From the NCBI RefSeq assembly GCF_001428485.1, contig NZ_LMHS01000003.1, positions 1,401,678-1,465,677 of the forward strand: 64,000 nt of DNA, in the 5' to 3' direction. The first letter of the stretch is position 1; each line of letters opens with the position of its first letter. This document shows positions 39,678-48,029 of the stretch, piece by piece. This stretch comes from Microbacterium sp. Root180 (GTDB lineage: Bacteria; Actinomycetota; Actinomycetes; Actinomycetales; Microbacteriaceae). Under the pieces are notes generated by a model. The model did not search any database and was not told the origin of the DNA. It was given only the letters and a program-made list of their open reading frames with translations. The translations under genes and the position numbers were made by a program.

Positions 39678-41077
39678 TGTCGGTCCACTATTCGCCGGGC
39701 GCGCGCCCGGTCGCGGTGACGCCGCACGGCTTCGCGGTGCTGGCGGGCGACACGTCGCCCGCGCTCGCGGCGCGCATCCATGCGCTCGTCGCCGACGGCC
39801 GGGGCCTCGGCGGTGTGCTCGAGGCGCTCACCGGGGCCTACGGCACGTCGCTGTCGGCGGTGCCGCCGTTCGCGGTCGTGCTCGCGGAGCGCGGCGCCGT
39901 ACGCCTCGCGGTGCGCGGGTCGTTCGAGCTCGAGGTGACCGCCGAGGCATCCGAGCGCATCTCTGGTGAGGGCGTGACCACGTGGACCGAGCGCGTGATC
40001 GCCGCCGTCACGCGGGTCGAGCTCGTCGGAGCGGCGGATGCTGCGCCCGCGGAGCTCCCCGTGAGCGACGGCGTGGTGCTCGCCGACGCGGTGGCCTGGC
40101 TTCCGTCGGAGGAGGGCGCCACCGTGAAGCCCCGTTTCGCGGCGATCGCCGCGCCCCTCGAGCCCGTACCTGCACCTGAGCCCGAACCCGCACCCGCGCC
40201 GGAACCGGCACCTGCACCTACGCCGGAACCGGAACCGGAACCGGCACCGGATCCCGTCGAACCCGAGCCTGCACCGGAACCGGCACCGGCACCGGCACCC
40301 GAGCCTGCGGCCGATCCCGCCACCCCGGCCGTGCCCGAGCCGGAGCCGGAGCCCGCCGCCCCCACGCCGACGCCGGTGCGCGGGGCTGCGGCTTCCGCTC
40401 CTTCTGCCCGGGTCGCCGTCGTCCCGCCGGCCGTCGTCCCGGCGCCCGTCGCGACATCGGGACTGATCGACTCGGCGGCCGTGCTCTCGGTGGCCGACAC
40501 GCTGCTCCCGGCCGAGTCCACGCTCATCCCATCGCAGGAGCGCGAGGCGGAGTCGGAGGCGCCCGCGGATTCGCCCACCCTGCTTGACGACGCGGTCGAC
40601 GCGACGGTCGCACGGCCGATGCCGGTGCCCGCCGTCCTCGGAGACCACGACGGCGCGACCGTCTCACTCGCCGAGGCCCGCGCGCTGCGCACCGGGGACT
40701 CCGTCCCGCCCCCGCTCGCGCCTCCGCGTCCGCCGGCTCCGGGGCGCGTCCGCGTCTCGACGGGACAGGTGCTGCTGCTCGACCGCACGGTCGTGATCGG
40801 CCGACGCCCACGCTCGACACGGGTCTCGGGCACCGACCTGCCGCACCTGGTCGCGGTCGACAGCCCGCAGCAGGACATCTCGCGCAGCCACGTCGAGCTG
40901 CGCGTCGAGGGCGACAGCATCCTGGCGACCGACCTCAACACGACCAACGGCACGACCCTCCTGCGACCCGGCGTGGATCCGGTGCGGCTTCATCCGGGGG
41001 AGGGCACGGTCGTCGTCCCCGGCGACGTGATCGACCTCGGCGACGGCATCACTGTGGCCATCGAGGATCTCTCGTGA
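39677..41077 (+). CDS. FHA domain protein with Pro/Glu-rich linker
   Basis: 466 residues. The N-terminal 150 residues form an unassigned alpha/beta domain rich in Val and Ala, followed by a low-complexity PEPAPAPEP linker (about 157-235), a variable acidic region, and a C-terminal FHA domain (about 355-466: VIGRRPRS, DISRSHVELR, NTTNGTTLL). No membrane segment. The linker DNA is itself imperfectly repetitive. A cytosolic adaptor that reads phosphothreonine marks made by the next gene's product is the simplest reading. Confidence 0.87.
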   Translation: MSVHYSPGARPVAVTPHGFAVLAGDTSPALAARIHALVADGRGLGGVLEALTGAYGTSLSAVPPFAVVLAERGAVRLAVRGSFELEVTAEASERISGEGVTTWTERVIAAVTRVELVGAADAAPAELPVSDGVVLADAVAWLPSEEGATVKPRFAAIAAPLEPVPAPEPEPAPAPEPAPAPTPEPEPEPAPDPVEPEPAPEPAPAPAPEPAADPATPAVPEPEPEPAAPTPTPVRGAAASAPSARVAVVPPAVVPAPVATSGLIDSAAVLSVADTLLPAESTLIPSQEREAESEAPADSPTLLDDAVDATVARPMPVPAVLGDHDGATVSLAEARALRTGDSVPPPLAPPRPPAPGRVRVSTGQVLLLDRTVVIGRRPRSTRVSGTDLPHLVAVDSPQQDISRSHVELRVEGDSILATDLNTTNGTTLLRPGVDPVRLHPGEGTVVVPGDVIDLGDGITVAIEDLS

Positions 41078-42708
41078 ACACCAGGCGCACGCCGATGGCC
41101 CCGCCGGATCTGCCGGGGTTCACGTACGTCGACGTCCTCGGATCCGGCGGGTTCGCCGACGTGTTCCTCTACGAGCAGGCACTTCCCAAGCGTCGCGTCG
41201 CGGTGAAGGTGCTGCTCACCGAGCGCATGTCGAGCGGGTCCGTCGCGGAGTTCACGGCCGAGGCCAACGTCATGGCGATGCTCTCGACGCACCCGGCCAT
41301 CGTCACGATCTATCAGGCGGGCGTCGCCCGCGACGGCCGGCCGTACCTCGTGATGGAGTACTGCCCCAAGCCCAACCTGCAGGTGCGGTACCGCCGTGAG
41401 CCCTTCTCGGTGGCCGAGTCCCTGCGCGTCGGCGTGCAGGTCGCCGCCGCCGTGGAGACCGCTCATCGCGCGGGCGTGCTGCACCGCGACATCAAGCCGG
41501 CCAACATCCTCGTCACCGAGTACAACCGACCCGCCCTCACCGACTTCGGCATCGCGTCGACGACCAGCGCGGCGGCGGAGTCCGCAGGGCTGTCGATCCC
41601 GTGGTCTCCGCCCGAGTCGTTCGCAGATGTGCCGCGCAGCGATCCCCGCTCGGACGTCTACGCGCTCGGTGCGACGGTCTACACGCTCCTCGCCGGCCGG
41701 TCGCCGTTCGAGCTCCCCGGTCAGCGCAACACCGCCGCCGAGCTGATCCAGCGCATCGAGACGTCGCCGCTCCCGCCGCTCGGGAGACCGGATGCCCCGG
41801 CTTCCCTCGAGCGTGCGCTCGAGCGCGCACTGGCCAGGTCGTCGGGTGACCGGTACGAATCGGCGATCGCCTTCGCCCGGGCGCTGCAGAAGGTCCAGAT
41901 CGAGCTGTCCCATTCGGTCACCCCGATCGACATCCTCGACGACGGCATCGCCGAGGACGTCGTGGAGGATGAGGACGAAGGGCTCACCCGCGTGCGCGGC
42001 GTCGTGAGCATCGACCCGCAGACGACTCCCGCCGCCGGTCGCACGCGACCGTCGGCCGAGACCACCCGAGCGTCCCCGGTGCCGGTGACACCCCCCGTCT
42101 ACGAACCGGCCGACGAGCACACCGTGCTGCGCGGGTCGGCGGCGCCCCCGGCGGCAGCGGAGACGCGCATGCGCGGCCCCGTCGAGGTGCCGCTCGCCGG
42201 CGATCGCACGATCGCGCGGGCTCCGGCATCCGTCTCCGCCGAACCCGCGTCGCCGGCGACCCCGCCCGTCCCAGGTGGGCAGAGCCCGAAGCGCGCCCGC
42301 ACCGGCTTGTGGGTCGGCGTCGGCGCGGGCGCCCTCGTCCTGGTCGTGGCGATCATCGTGGGGGTGTCGCTGCCGGGCATCCTCGGCGGTGCGAACGCGG
42401 TGCCGACGCCGACGTCGTCGTCGATCCCGAAGGATCCGGTATCGGCCGTCGTTCCCGAACCCGAGGATCTGGCCGGGGCCGCCGTCACCGGAGGGGTGCG
42501 CTTCACGTGGACGAACCCCGATCCGCAGGACGGCGACCGCTATCTCGTCGGCGTCGTCAACCGCTCCGACGAGGAGCCGGAGTTCGAGCCCGTCACCGAG
42601 GCCGAGGTCACCGTGCCCGCCGATGCGTCCGGGACGACGTGCGTCGAGGTGCTGCTCGTGCGGGAGAACGGCCAGTCGTCCGATCCCGTGAGGGGGTGCG
42701 CGCCATGA
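41074..42708 (+). CDS. Transmembrane Ser/Thr protein kinase with fibronectin-like ectodomain
   Basis: 544 residues. Kinase domain about 15-275: LGSGGFADVF glycine loop, Lys45 (VAVKVL), catalytic Asp139 (HRDIKPANI), DFG, and an SPPESF version of APE. An acidic, proline-rich juxtamembrane region follows, then one membrane segment (about 410-436) and an exported domain of about 105 residues with a fibronectin-like pattern (GGVRFTWTNPDPQDGDRYLV) and a Cys pair. It lacks the PASTA repeats of PknB. Start GTG at 41074 overlaps the FHA stop; ATG at 41095 is an alternative. The ectodomain could sense the Fn3-rich surface protein of the same operon. Confidence 0.92.
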   Translation: MNTRRTPMAPPDLPGFTYVDVLGSGGFADVFLYEQALPKRRVAVKVLLTERMSSGSVAEFTAEANVMAMLSTHPAIVTIYQAGVARDGRPYLVMEYCPKPNLQVRYRREPFSVAESLRVGVQVAAAVETAHRAGVLHRDIKPANILVTEYNRPALTDFGIASTTSAAAESAGLSIPWSPPESFADVPRSDPRSDVYALGATVYTLLAGRSPFELPGQRNTAAELIQRIETSPLPPLGRPDAPASLERALERALARSSGDRYESAIAFARALQKVQIELSHSVTPIDILDDGIAEDVVEDEDEGLTRVRGVVSIDPQTTPAAGRTRPSAETTRASPVPVTPPVYEPADEHTVLRGSAAPPAAAETRMRGPVEVPLAGDRTIARAPASVSAEPASPATPPVPGGQSPKRARTGLWVGVGAGALVLVVAIIVGVSLPGILGGANAVPTPTSSSIPKDPVSAVVPEPEDLAGAAVTGGVRFTWTNPDPQDGDRYLVGVVNRSDEEPEFEPVTEAEVTVPADASGTTCVEVLLVRENGQSSDPVRGCAP

Positions 42709-43433
42709 GCGCCAGCATGACCGACGAGCTGACCGTCGAATTCGCGGGGGAGGCGTTCACCGTCGAACCCGGCTCCGTGTTCACGGTGGGACGCGAGGGC
42801 GACCTCGCGATCGACGACAACCTGTTCCTGCACCGTCATTTCCTCACGATCGAGAACGTCGGCGGTCTGTGGCTGCTCTCCAACGTCGGGAGCCGCCTGT
42901 CGGCCACCGTCACCGACACCGGCGGGCGGGTGCAGGCATGGCTCGCCCCCGGGGCACGACTGCCCCTGGTGTTCGCGGCCACGGCGGTCATCTTCAGCGC
43001 CGGGCCGACGACCTATGAGCTGACGATCCACGTCGCCGAGCCGGCATTCCGCGAGACCCAGTCGTTCGGCGGCGACGACGGGCTCAGCACGATCGGCGAC
43101 GTGCCGCTCACACAGTCCCAGCGGGTCATGATCCTGGCGCTGGCCGAGCCGGTGCTCCGTCGCGAGGGCACCGGGATGAGCGAGCTCCCGACGTCGGCGC
43201 AGGCGGCGGAGCGTCTGGGCTGGACGCTCACGCGCTTCAACCGCAAGCTCGACAACGTGTGCGACAAGCTCGACCGCATCGGCGTTCCCGGTATGCGCGG
43301 CGGGGTCCGTGCGTACGCCACGAACCGGCGCGTCCGTCTGGTCGAGCACGCGATCGCGGCGCGACTGGTCACCCGCGATGACCTTCCCCTGCTCGATCAG
43401 GAGCGAGAGTCCGCCGCCGACGACGACGCGTGA
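42705..43433 (+). CDS. FHA protein with C-terminal helix-turn-helix-like domain
   Basis: 242 residues. An N-terminal FHA domain (about 8-115; VGREGDLAIDD, HRHFLTIEN) is followed by a domain (about 130-215) that looks like a winged helix (ELPTSAQAAERLGWTLTRFN, then VCDKLDRIGV). This combination suggests a phosphorylation-controlled DNA-binding protein, the natural output of the kinase. It overlaps the kinase stop by 4 bp and ends the operon. DNA binding is inferred. Confidence 0.82.
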   Translation: MSASMTDELTVEFAGEAFTVEPGSVFTVGREGDLAIDDNLFLHRHFLTIENVGGLWLLSNVGSRLSATVTDTGGRVQAWLAPGARLPLVFAATAVIFSAGPTTYELTIHVAEPAFRETQSFGGDDGLSTIGDVPLTQSQRVMILALAEPVLRREGTGMSELPTSAQAAERLGWTLTRFNRKLDNVCDKLDRIGVPGMRGGVRAYATNRRVRLVEHAIAARLVTRDDLPLLDQERESAADDDA

Positions 43434-43491
43434 GCCGGAGTCAGCGGCCGCGCGCTGTGCCCGGCGCGAATCGACATCTCGTCTGAAACGT

Positions 43492-43561
43492 ATGTGAGTT
43501 CATGCTCACACGGCCCGGCTGGCCCCGCGTCCGGCGTATGCATGTGAGCCCGAATTCACAT
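43492..43561. repeat. Palindromic intergenic element, class E
   Basis: Two arms of 19 bp (ATGTGAGTTCATGCTCACA at 43492-43510 and an inverted version at 43542-43560, 16 of 19 paired) separated by 31 bp. Each arm is itself palindromic, TGTGA-N8-TCACA. It lies between convergent genes, so it is not a conventional promoter operator. No coding signal is seen in the 226-bp gap 43434-43659. Confidence 0.75.
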
Positions 43562-43659
43562 GCGAAATCGACGCGATCGACGCGGCACGACGACGGAGTC
43601 CGGCCGGCCGTTGGGCGATTCGGAACGCCGCGCCCGCATCCCGGCGCCTGAGACCAGGG

Positions 43660-44157
43660 TCAGCGACCGGCGTCGTAGAGGTGACGGCCGCCGTGGCTGA
43701 GCACCTTCACCACGACGCCGCGCCGGTGCAGCTCCGCGACGGTGCGCGTCTCCTCGTCGATGTCGCGACCGAGGGCGTGCACGTTCGCGACGACGAGCAC
43801 GTCACCGCGGCCGAGCGTGCCGAACAGACGCACGAGGCGCTCTTCCCACGACTCGAGCGTCTCGGGGGCCGGATGCCGGAAGCCCTCGATCGGCACCCCG
43901 AAGCGGGTCAGCTCGCGGCGCTGCTCCACGACCGACGGCATGTCGTCGCGCGAGACGACGAGCCCGACGAGCCGGGCGCCGGCCGGACGGGCCAGCCACC
44001 AGTCGCGGTCGCGCTGCAGCTCGGTGAAGCACTTCGGGCACTCCGCCGCCGCGTGCGGAAGATGGATCGGGCTCGTCTGAGCGGATGCCGCGTCCGGCGC
44101 CCGCACCGTCGACGACGGCTCTGCCGCCGACTCCGTCAGCCCGCCCGCACCGTTCAT
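43660..44157 (-). CDS. Orphan protein with a degenerate serine-recombinase-like catalytic domain
   Basis: A 165-residue protein whose C-terminal 110 residues resemble the resolvase/invertase catalytic domain: LVGLVVSRDD stands where YxRVSTxxQ is expected, and GDVLVVANVHALGRD matches the GD-x-L-V-x-x-LDRLGR region including the active-site Arg. The DNA-binding helix-turn-helix is missing. A single CPKC pair lies near residue 42. The start at 44157 has GAAGGGG upstream. No inverted repeats or mobile genes adjoin it, so it may be a domesticated nuclease-like domain or a relic. Confidence 0.65.
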   Translation of the reverse strand: MNGAGGLTESAAEPSSTVRAPDAASAQTSPIHLPHAAAECPKCFTELQRDRDWWLARPAGARLVGLVVSRDDMPSVVEQRRELTRFGVPIEGFRHPAPETLESWEERLVRLFGTLGRGDVLVVANVHALGRDIDEETRTVAELHRRGVVVKVLSHGGRHLYDAGR

Positions 44158-44197
44158 GTCACGCCCCTTCGCTTGCCCATTCTCTCCTCCCCGTTCA

Positions 44198-44254
44198 CGA
44201 CTCGCCAAAACACGCCGTCGCGCGGCCGCGGCAGCGGCGTGTCTTGGCGACTCG
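44198..44254. repeat. Palindromic intergenic element, class D
   Basis: 57 bp with 20-bp arms (18 of 20 paired; core TCGCCAAAACACGCCG) and a 17-nt loop, between two minus-strand genes. Confidence 0.85.
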
Positions 44255-44289
44255 CGGCCGGAACCACGCGTTGCGGCCGCGCGGCCGCG

Positions 44290-46068
44290 TCACGCCTCGT
44301 CGTCGAGCCGCAGCTCGAGACTCAGCTGATCGGCATCGAGTTCGGCCAGCGCGTGGCGCAGCGCCGCCGTGCTGAAGGCGCCGCCCGATGAGAGCTCGTT
44401 CAGCCGCCGGCGCATCGCCTCGATGAGCACCAGGCGCAGCTCGAGCGCATCGCGGGCGGCGGCCGTCGTCTCGTCGTCGGGCGGATCGAGCAGCTTCGTC
44501 CCGACGAACTCCACCAGCTCGTCCGGAAACGGCCTGCCGTCACGGCGACGCAGGCCCGGATCGGAGAGAGCGGATGCCGCGGCCTCCCGGAGCCGGTCGT
44601 CGAGGTCGGTCTGCTCCGCGCGGTCGAGCGGGGTGTCCCCGGTTGGCTTCAGGCGGAGCATCCGCACCAGCCACGGGAGGGTGAAGCCCTGGATCATGAG
44701 GCTGCCGACCGCGACGGCGAATGCGACGAAGACGAGGAGCGCCCGCTCGGGGGTGTCCGCGGGCAGCGTCTGGGCGGCGGCGAGCGTGACGACGCCGCGC
44801 ATGCCCGCCCACACGATGACGGCGCCGTGCTTCCACCCGAGCGGCGACGCCTGGTAGTAGTTGAGGTCGCTCAGCGCGCGGGCGATGCGGCTCCGACCCG
44901 ACGCGATCAGACGCTGCGATCGAGGATCGTCCGAGGAGAGCTCCTGGCCGCGCCGCCCGCGGCCGCCCGGACGCTCCGGCATCGCGTCACCGGCGGCGAT
45001 CGCGTCGATGCGCTCGCCGATCTGCTCGAGGCGCTTGCGCTGGCGATCGCGCGCACGTCTGCTCTGCGCCCAGACGAGCACCGCCACGTAGGCGGCGCGC
45101 ACCACGAGCAGGATGCCGAGCGCGCCCGCCGCGACGCCGATGCCCGTGCCGAGGCCGTCGTGCCGCTCGACATTGCCGGTGACGATCTCCTTGAGCTCGA
45201 GGCCCATCAGCAGGAACACCGCGCCCTCGAGCATCACCTCGATCGTGCGCCAGTTGTGCTCGTCCGACATCCGCTGCTCCGGCGTGAACCAGCGCGCGGA
45301 ACCCTGACCGGTCACGATGCCCGCGACGACCGCGGCGACCAGACCCGAGCCGCCCAGCTCTTCGGTCGGCAGGTACGCCACGAACGGGATCACGAAGCCG
45401 ATCGCGGTGTTCGCGGCGGAGTGGCCGATGAGCGACCGCAGCCGCAGGTTGAGGTATCCGACGATCGCGCCGATGACGACCGCCACCAGCACCCCCCACG
45501 CGAAGGCCGGCAGGAACCCCACGCCGATTTCGGCATCCTCCGTGGCCGATCCGACGGTCGTGATCGCGGCGGTGGCGACCATCGTGCGCAGCAGCACGAG
45601 CGCGGTGGCGTCGTTGAGCAGGCTCTCGCCCTCGAGCATCGTCACCACGCGGCCCGAGACCCCGAGGCGCTTGACGATCGAGGTCGCCACCGCGTCGGTC
45701 GGGCTGAGGATCGCGCCCACGGCCACGGCGATTGCCGGGTTGAGCCCGGGGATCACGAGCATCAGGAAGACGGCGAGGACGATCGAGCTCACGATCACGA
45801 GCAGGAAGGACAGCCCCGCGATCGGACCGAAGTCGCGGCGGAACTCGATCGCGGGCAGCGCGACGGCGGCCGAGTAGAGCAGTGGCGGCAGCACGCCGAC
45901 GAGAATGAAGTCCGGATTCACCTGCGGCACGCTCACGAACGGGAGCAGCCCGACCCCGATCCCGATCAGCACCAGGATCAGCGGCCCGGCGATGTTGATC
46001 TTCGGCGCGACCGCCGTCGCCAGGGCGATCACGACGATGCCCAGGATGGCGAAGACGAGAATCTCCAT
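44290..46068 (-). CDS. Na+/H+ antiporter, CPA1/NhaP family
   Basis: 592 residues with about 12 membrane segments followed by a cytosolic tail of about 200 residues. Family motifs: AILSPTDAVATSIV in the central ion-binding helix and EGESLLNDATALVL. It exchanges Na+ or K+ for protons across the cytoplasmic membrane. The start ATG at 46068 is 6 bp after the mdh stop with no clear ribosome-binding site, so it is probably translated by coupling to mdh. Confidence 0.92.
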   Translation of the reverse strand: MEILVFAILGIVVIALATAVAPKINIAGPLILVLIGIGVGLLPFVSVPQVNPDFILVGVLPPLLYSAAVALPAIEFRRDFGPIAGLSFLLVIVSSIVLAVFLMLVIPGLNPAIAVAVGAILSPTDAVATSIVKRLGVSGRVVTMLEGESLLNDATALVLLRTMVATAAITTVGSATEDAEIGVGFLPAFAWGVLVAVVIGAIVGYLNLRLRSLIGHSAANTAIGFVIPFVAYLPTEELGGSGLVAAVVAGIVTGQGSARWFTPEQRMSDEHNWRTIEVMLEGAVFLLMGLELKEIVTGNVERHDGLGTGIGVAAGALGILLVVRAAYVAVLVWAQSRRARDRQRKRLEQIGERIDAIAAGDAMPERPGGRGRRGQELSSDDPRSQRLIASGRSRIARALSDLNYYQASPLGWKHGAVIVWAGMRGVVTLAAAQTLPADTPERALLVFVAFAVAVGSLMIQGFTLPWLVRMLRLKPTGDTPLDRAEQTDLDDRLREAAASALSDPGLRRRDGRPFPDELVEFVGTKLLDPPDDETTAAARDALELRLVLIEAMRRRLNELSSGGAFSTAALRHALAELDADQLSLELRLDDEA

Positions 46069-46074
46069 GGCGGG

Positions 46075-47088
46075 CTACAGCACCCCGAGCGCGTCGACCG
46101 CCTCGCGTTCCGCCACGAGCTCGGAGACGGATGCCGCCAACCGCGCGCGTCCGCGATCGTCGAGCTCGAGCCCGTCGGCCACGCGGTACCCGTCGCCGTC
46201 GGACACCACGGGGAACGAGCACACCAGTCCCTCGGGAACCCCGTACTCGCCGCGCGAGACGACGGCGGCCGACGTCGTCCTGCCGGCGGTGCCGAGCTGC
46301 TCGTCGCGCACGTGCTCGATGGCGGCGTTCGCGGCGGAGGCGACCGACGACGACCCGCGCACCTCGATGATCTCCGCACCGCGCTTCGCGACGCGGGGGA
46401 TGAAGACGTCGTCGAGCCATTCCTGCGCGGCGGCGAGGCCGCCCAGGCGTGCGGCCAGCGCATCGACCACCGGCTCGCCGCGGACCGTCGCGTGCGCGAC
46501 ATCCGGGAACTGGGTCGCCGAATGGTTCCCCCAGATCACGACTCCGGCGAGGTCGCCGGGCGGGGAGTCGAGGGCCTCGGCGAGCTGGCCCACGGCACGG
46601 TTGTGGTCGAGGCGCGTGAGCGCGGTGAACCGGTCGGCGGGCACGCCGGGCGCGGCGGCGGACGCGGCGATGAGCGCGTTCGTGTTCGCGGGGTTTCCCA
46701 CGACCACCGCGCGCACATCGGCGGCGGCGACCTCTCCGATGGCCGCACCCTGGGGTCCGAAGATGCCGGCGTTGGCGGCGAGCAGGTCGGCGCGCTCCAT
46801 GCCGGGGCCGCGCGGCCGGGCGCCGACGAGGAGGGCGACGTTCGCGCCGTCGAAGGCGACCCGCGGGTCGTCCGACAGCTCGACGCCGTGGAGCAGGGGG
46901 AACGCGCAGTCCTGCAGTTCGAGCGCCGCGCCCTCGGCCGCCCGCATGCCCTGCGGGATCTCGAGGAGCCGCAGGCGCACCGGGCGGTCGGCGCCGAGCA
47001 TGTCCCCGGCGGCGATGCGGAACAGGAGCGCGTAGCCGATCTGGCCGCCGGCGCCAGTGATCGTGACGGTGGTGGGTTCGCTCGCCAT
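46075..47088 (-). CDS. mdh: Malate dehydrogenase
   Basis: A 337-residue NAD-dependent malate dehydrogenase of the cytosolic MDH2-like type (family about 327 residues). [15 protein letters not shown] binds [14 protein letters not shown] carries substrate-binding Arg, [10 protein letters not shown] follows, and [11 protein letters not shown] holds the catalytic His. It oxidises malate to oxaloacetate in the citric acid cycle. TAGGCT lies 6 nt before the ATG, so the transcript is likely leaderless. A short C-terminal extension is the only oddity. Confidence 0.94.
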   Translation of the reverse strand: MASEPTTVTITGAGGQIGYALLFRIAAGDMLGADRPVRLRLLEIPQGMRAAEGAALELQDCAFPLLHGVELSDDPRVAFDGANVALLVGARPRGPGMERADLLAANAGIFGPQGAAIGEVAAADVRAVVVGNPANTNALIAASAAAPGVPADRFTALTRLDHNRAVGQLAEALDSPPGDLAGVVIWGNHSATQFPDVAHATVRGEPVVDALAARLGGLAAAQEWLDDVFIPRVAKRGAEIIEVRGSSSVASAANAAIEHVRDEQLGTAGRTTSAAVVSRGEYGVPEGLVCSFPVVSDGDGYRVADGLELDDRGRARLAASVSELVAEREAVDALGVL

Positions 47089-47094
47089 GCCCAG

Positions 47095-47100
47095 AGCCTA
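47095..47100 (-). promoter_or_regulatory. Leaderless promoter of mdh (-10 TAGGCT)
   Basis: Minus-strand TAGGCT, 6 nt, then ATG at 47088. It faces the metallopeptidase promoter across a 65-bp divergent region. Confidence 0.5.
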
Positions 47101-47141
47101 TTGCCGTGTCAAGGCTCCCCGCCCGCAAAGGTGGCCCACGG

Positions 47142-47147
47142 TACCGT
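47142..47147 (+). promoter_or_regulatory. Leaderless promoter of the zinc metallopeptidase gene (-10 TACCGT)
   Basis: TACCGT, 6 nt, then ATG at 47154; no ribosome-binding sequence fits in between. Confidence 0.5.
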
Positions 47148-47153
47148 GAGCGC

Positions 47154-48029
47154 ATGACGTTCAACGACAACGCCAGCGTCGGGGGGAACACGGCACGTCG
47201 CCGCGGTGGCGGAGCGGCGATCGCCGGTGGCGGCATCGCCGGACTCGGCGCGCTGGCGGTGCTGCTGTTCCAGCTGTTCACCGGCACGGACATCTCGGGC
47301 CTCGTCGGCGGCGGCGGCGCCCCCGCGGGCGGCGACGACCAGGGGACGGCGATCGAGAACTGCCAGACCGGCGCCGACGCGAACGCACGGGACGACTGCC
47401 GCCTGGCCGCGGCATCCCTCGCCCTCGACGATTACTGGGAGGGCGAGGTGCAGGGCTACCAGGCCCCGCAGCTGATCATCGTCGACGGCGCGACGGGCAC
47501 GCAGTGCGGCACCGCCTCGAACCAGACCGGGCCGTTCTACTGCCCGTCCGAGCAGAACGTCTACGTCGACCCCACCTTCTTCGCCCTGCTGCGTCAGCAG
47601 TTCGACGCGACGGCGGGTCCGCTCGCGCAGCTGTACGTGCTCGCGCACGAGTACGGACATCACATCCAGAACATCACCGGCATCATGCAGGACAATCCGA
47701 GCAACGGGACCGGACCGGACAGCAACGGGGTGCGCCTCGAGCTGCAGGCCGACTGCTTCGCCGGTGCATGGGTGGGCGACATGACCGAACAGGTGGACGA
47801 GAACGGGGTACCCTTCCTCGAGGCGCCCACGCAGCAGCAGATCGCCGACGCGATCAACGCCGCGCAGACCGTCGGCGACGACCACATCCAGCAGGAGTCG
47901 GGCGGCGCCGTGAATCCGGAGAGCTGGACCCACGGGTCGAGCGAGCAGCGGCAGCAGTGGTTCGAGACCGGGTATCGGAGCGGGGTGAGCGCCTGCCAGA
48001 CTTTCGGCATTCCGGGGGGAAGCCTATGA
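47154..48029 (+). CDS. YpfJ-type neutral zinc metallopeptidase, membrane-anchored
   Basis: 291 residues. A short basic, Gly-rich N-terminus and one membrane segment (about 22-42) precede an extracytoplasmic domain. The zinc site is HEYGHHIQ (His165, Glu166, His169), followed by LELQADCFAGAW, whose Glu is the probable third ligand. Several Cys suggest disulfides. It matches the YpfJ zinc-peptidase family, of unknown substrate. The stop overlaps the next start (ATGA). Confidence 0.88.
   Translation: MTFNDNASVGGNTARRRGGGAAIAGGGIAGLGALAVLLFQLFTGTDISGLVGGGGAPAGGDDQGTAIENCQTGADANARDDCRLAAASLALDDYWEGEVQGYQAPQLIIVDGATGTQCGTASNQTGPFYCPSEQNVYVDPTFFALLRQQFDATAGPLAQLYVLAHEYGHHIQNITGIMQDNPSNGTGPDSNGVRLELQADCFAGAWVGDMTEQVDENGVPFLEAPTQQQIADAINAAQTVGDDHIQQESGGAVNPESWTHGSSEQRQQWFETGYRSGVSACQTFGIPGGSL

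Noticed and set aside
33847..43433. Type VI secretion phosphorylation cassette (PpkA/PppA/Fha)
   Set aside because: Kinase, phosphatase and FHA proteins are present, but no Tss, Hcp, VgrG or ClpV homologue, and the host type is Gram-positive.
43493..43562. CRP/FNR-type binding sites (TGTGA...TCACA)
   Set aside because: Spacer is 8 rather than 6 bp, and the sites lie between convergent genes with no promoter to regulate; better described as a nested palindromic element.
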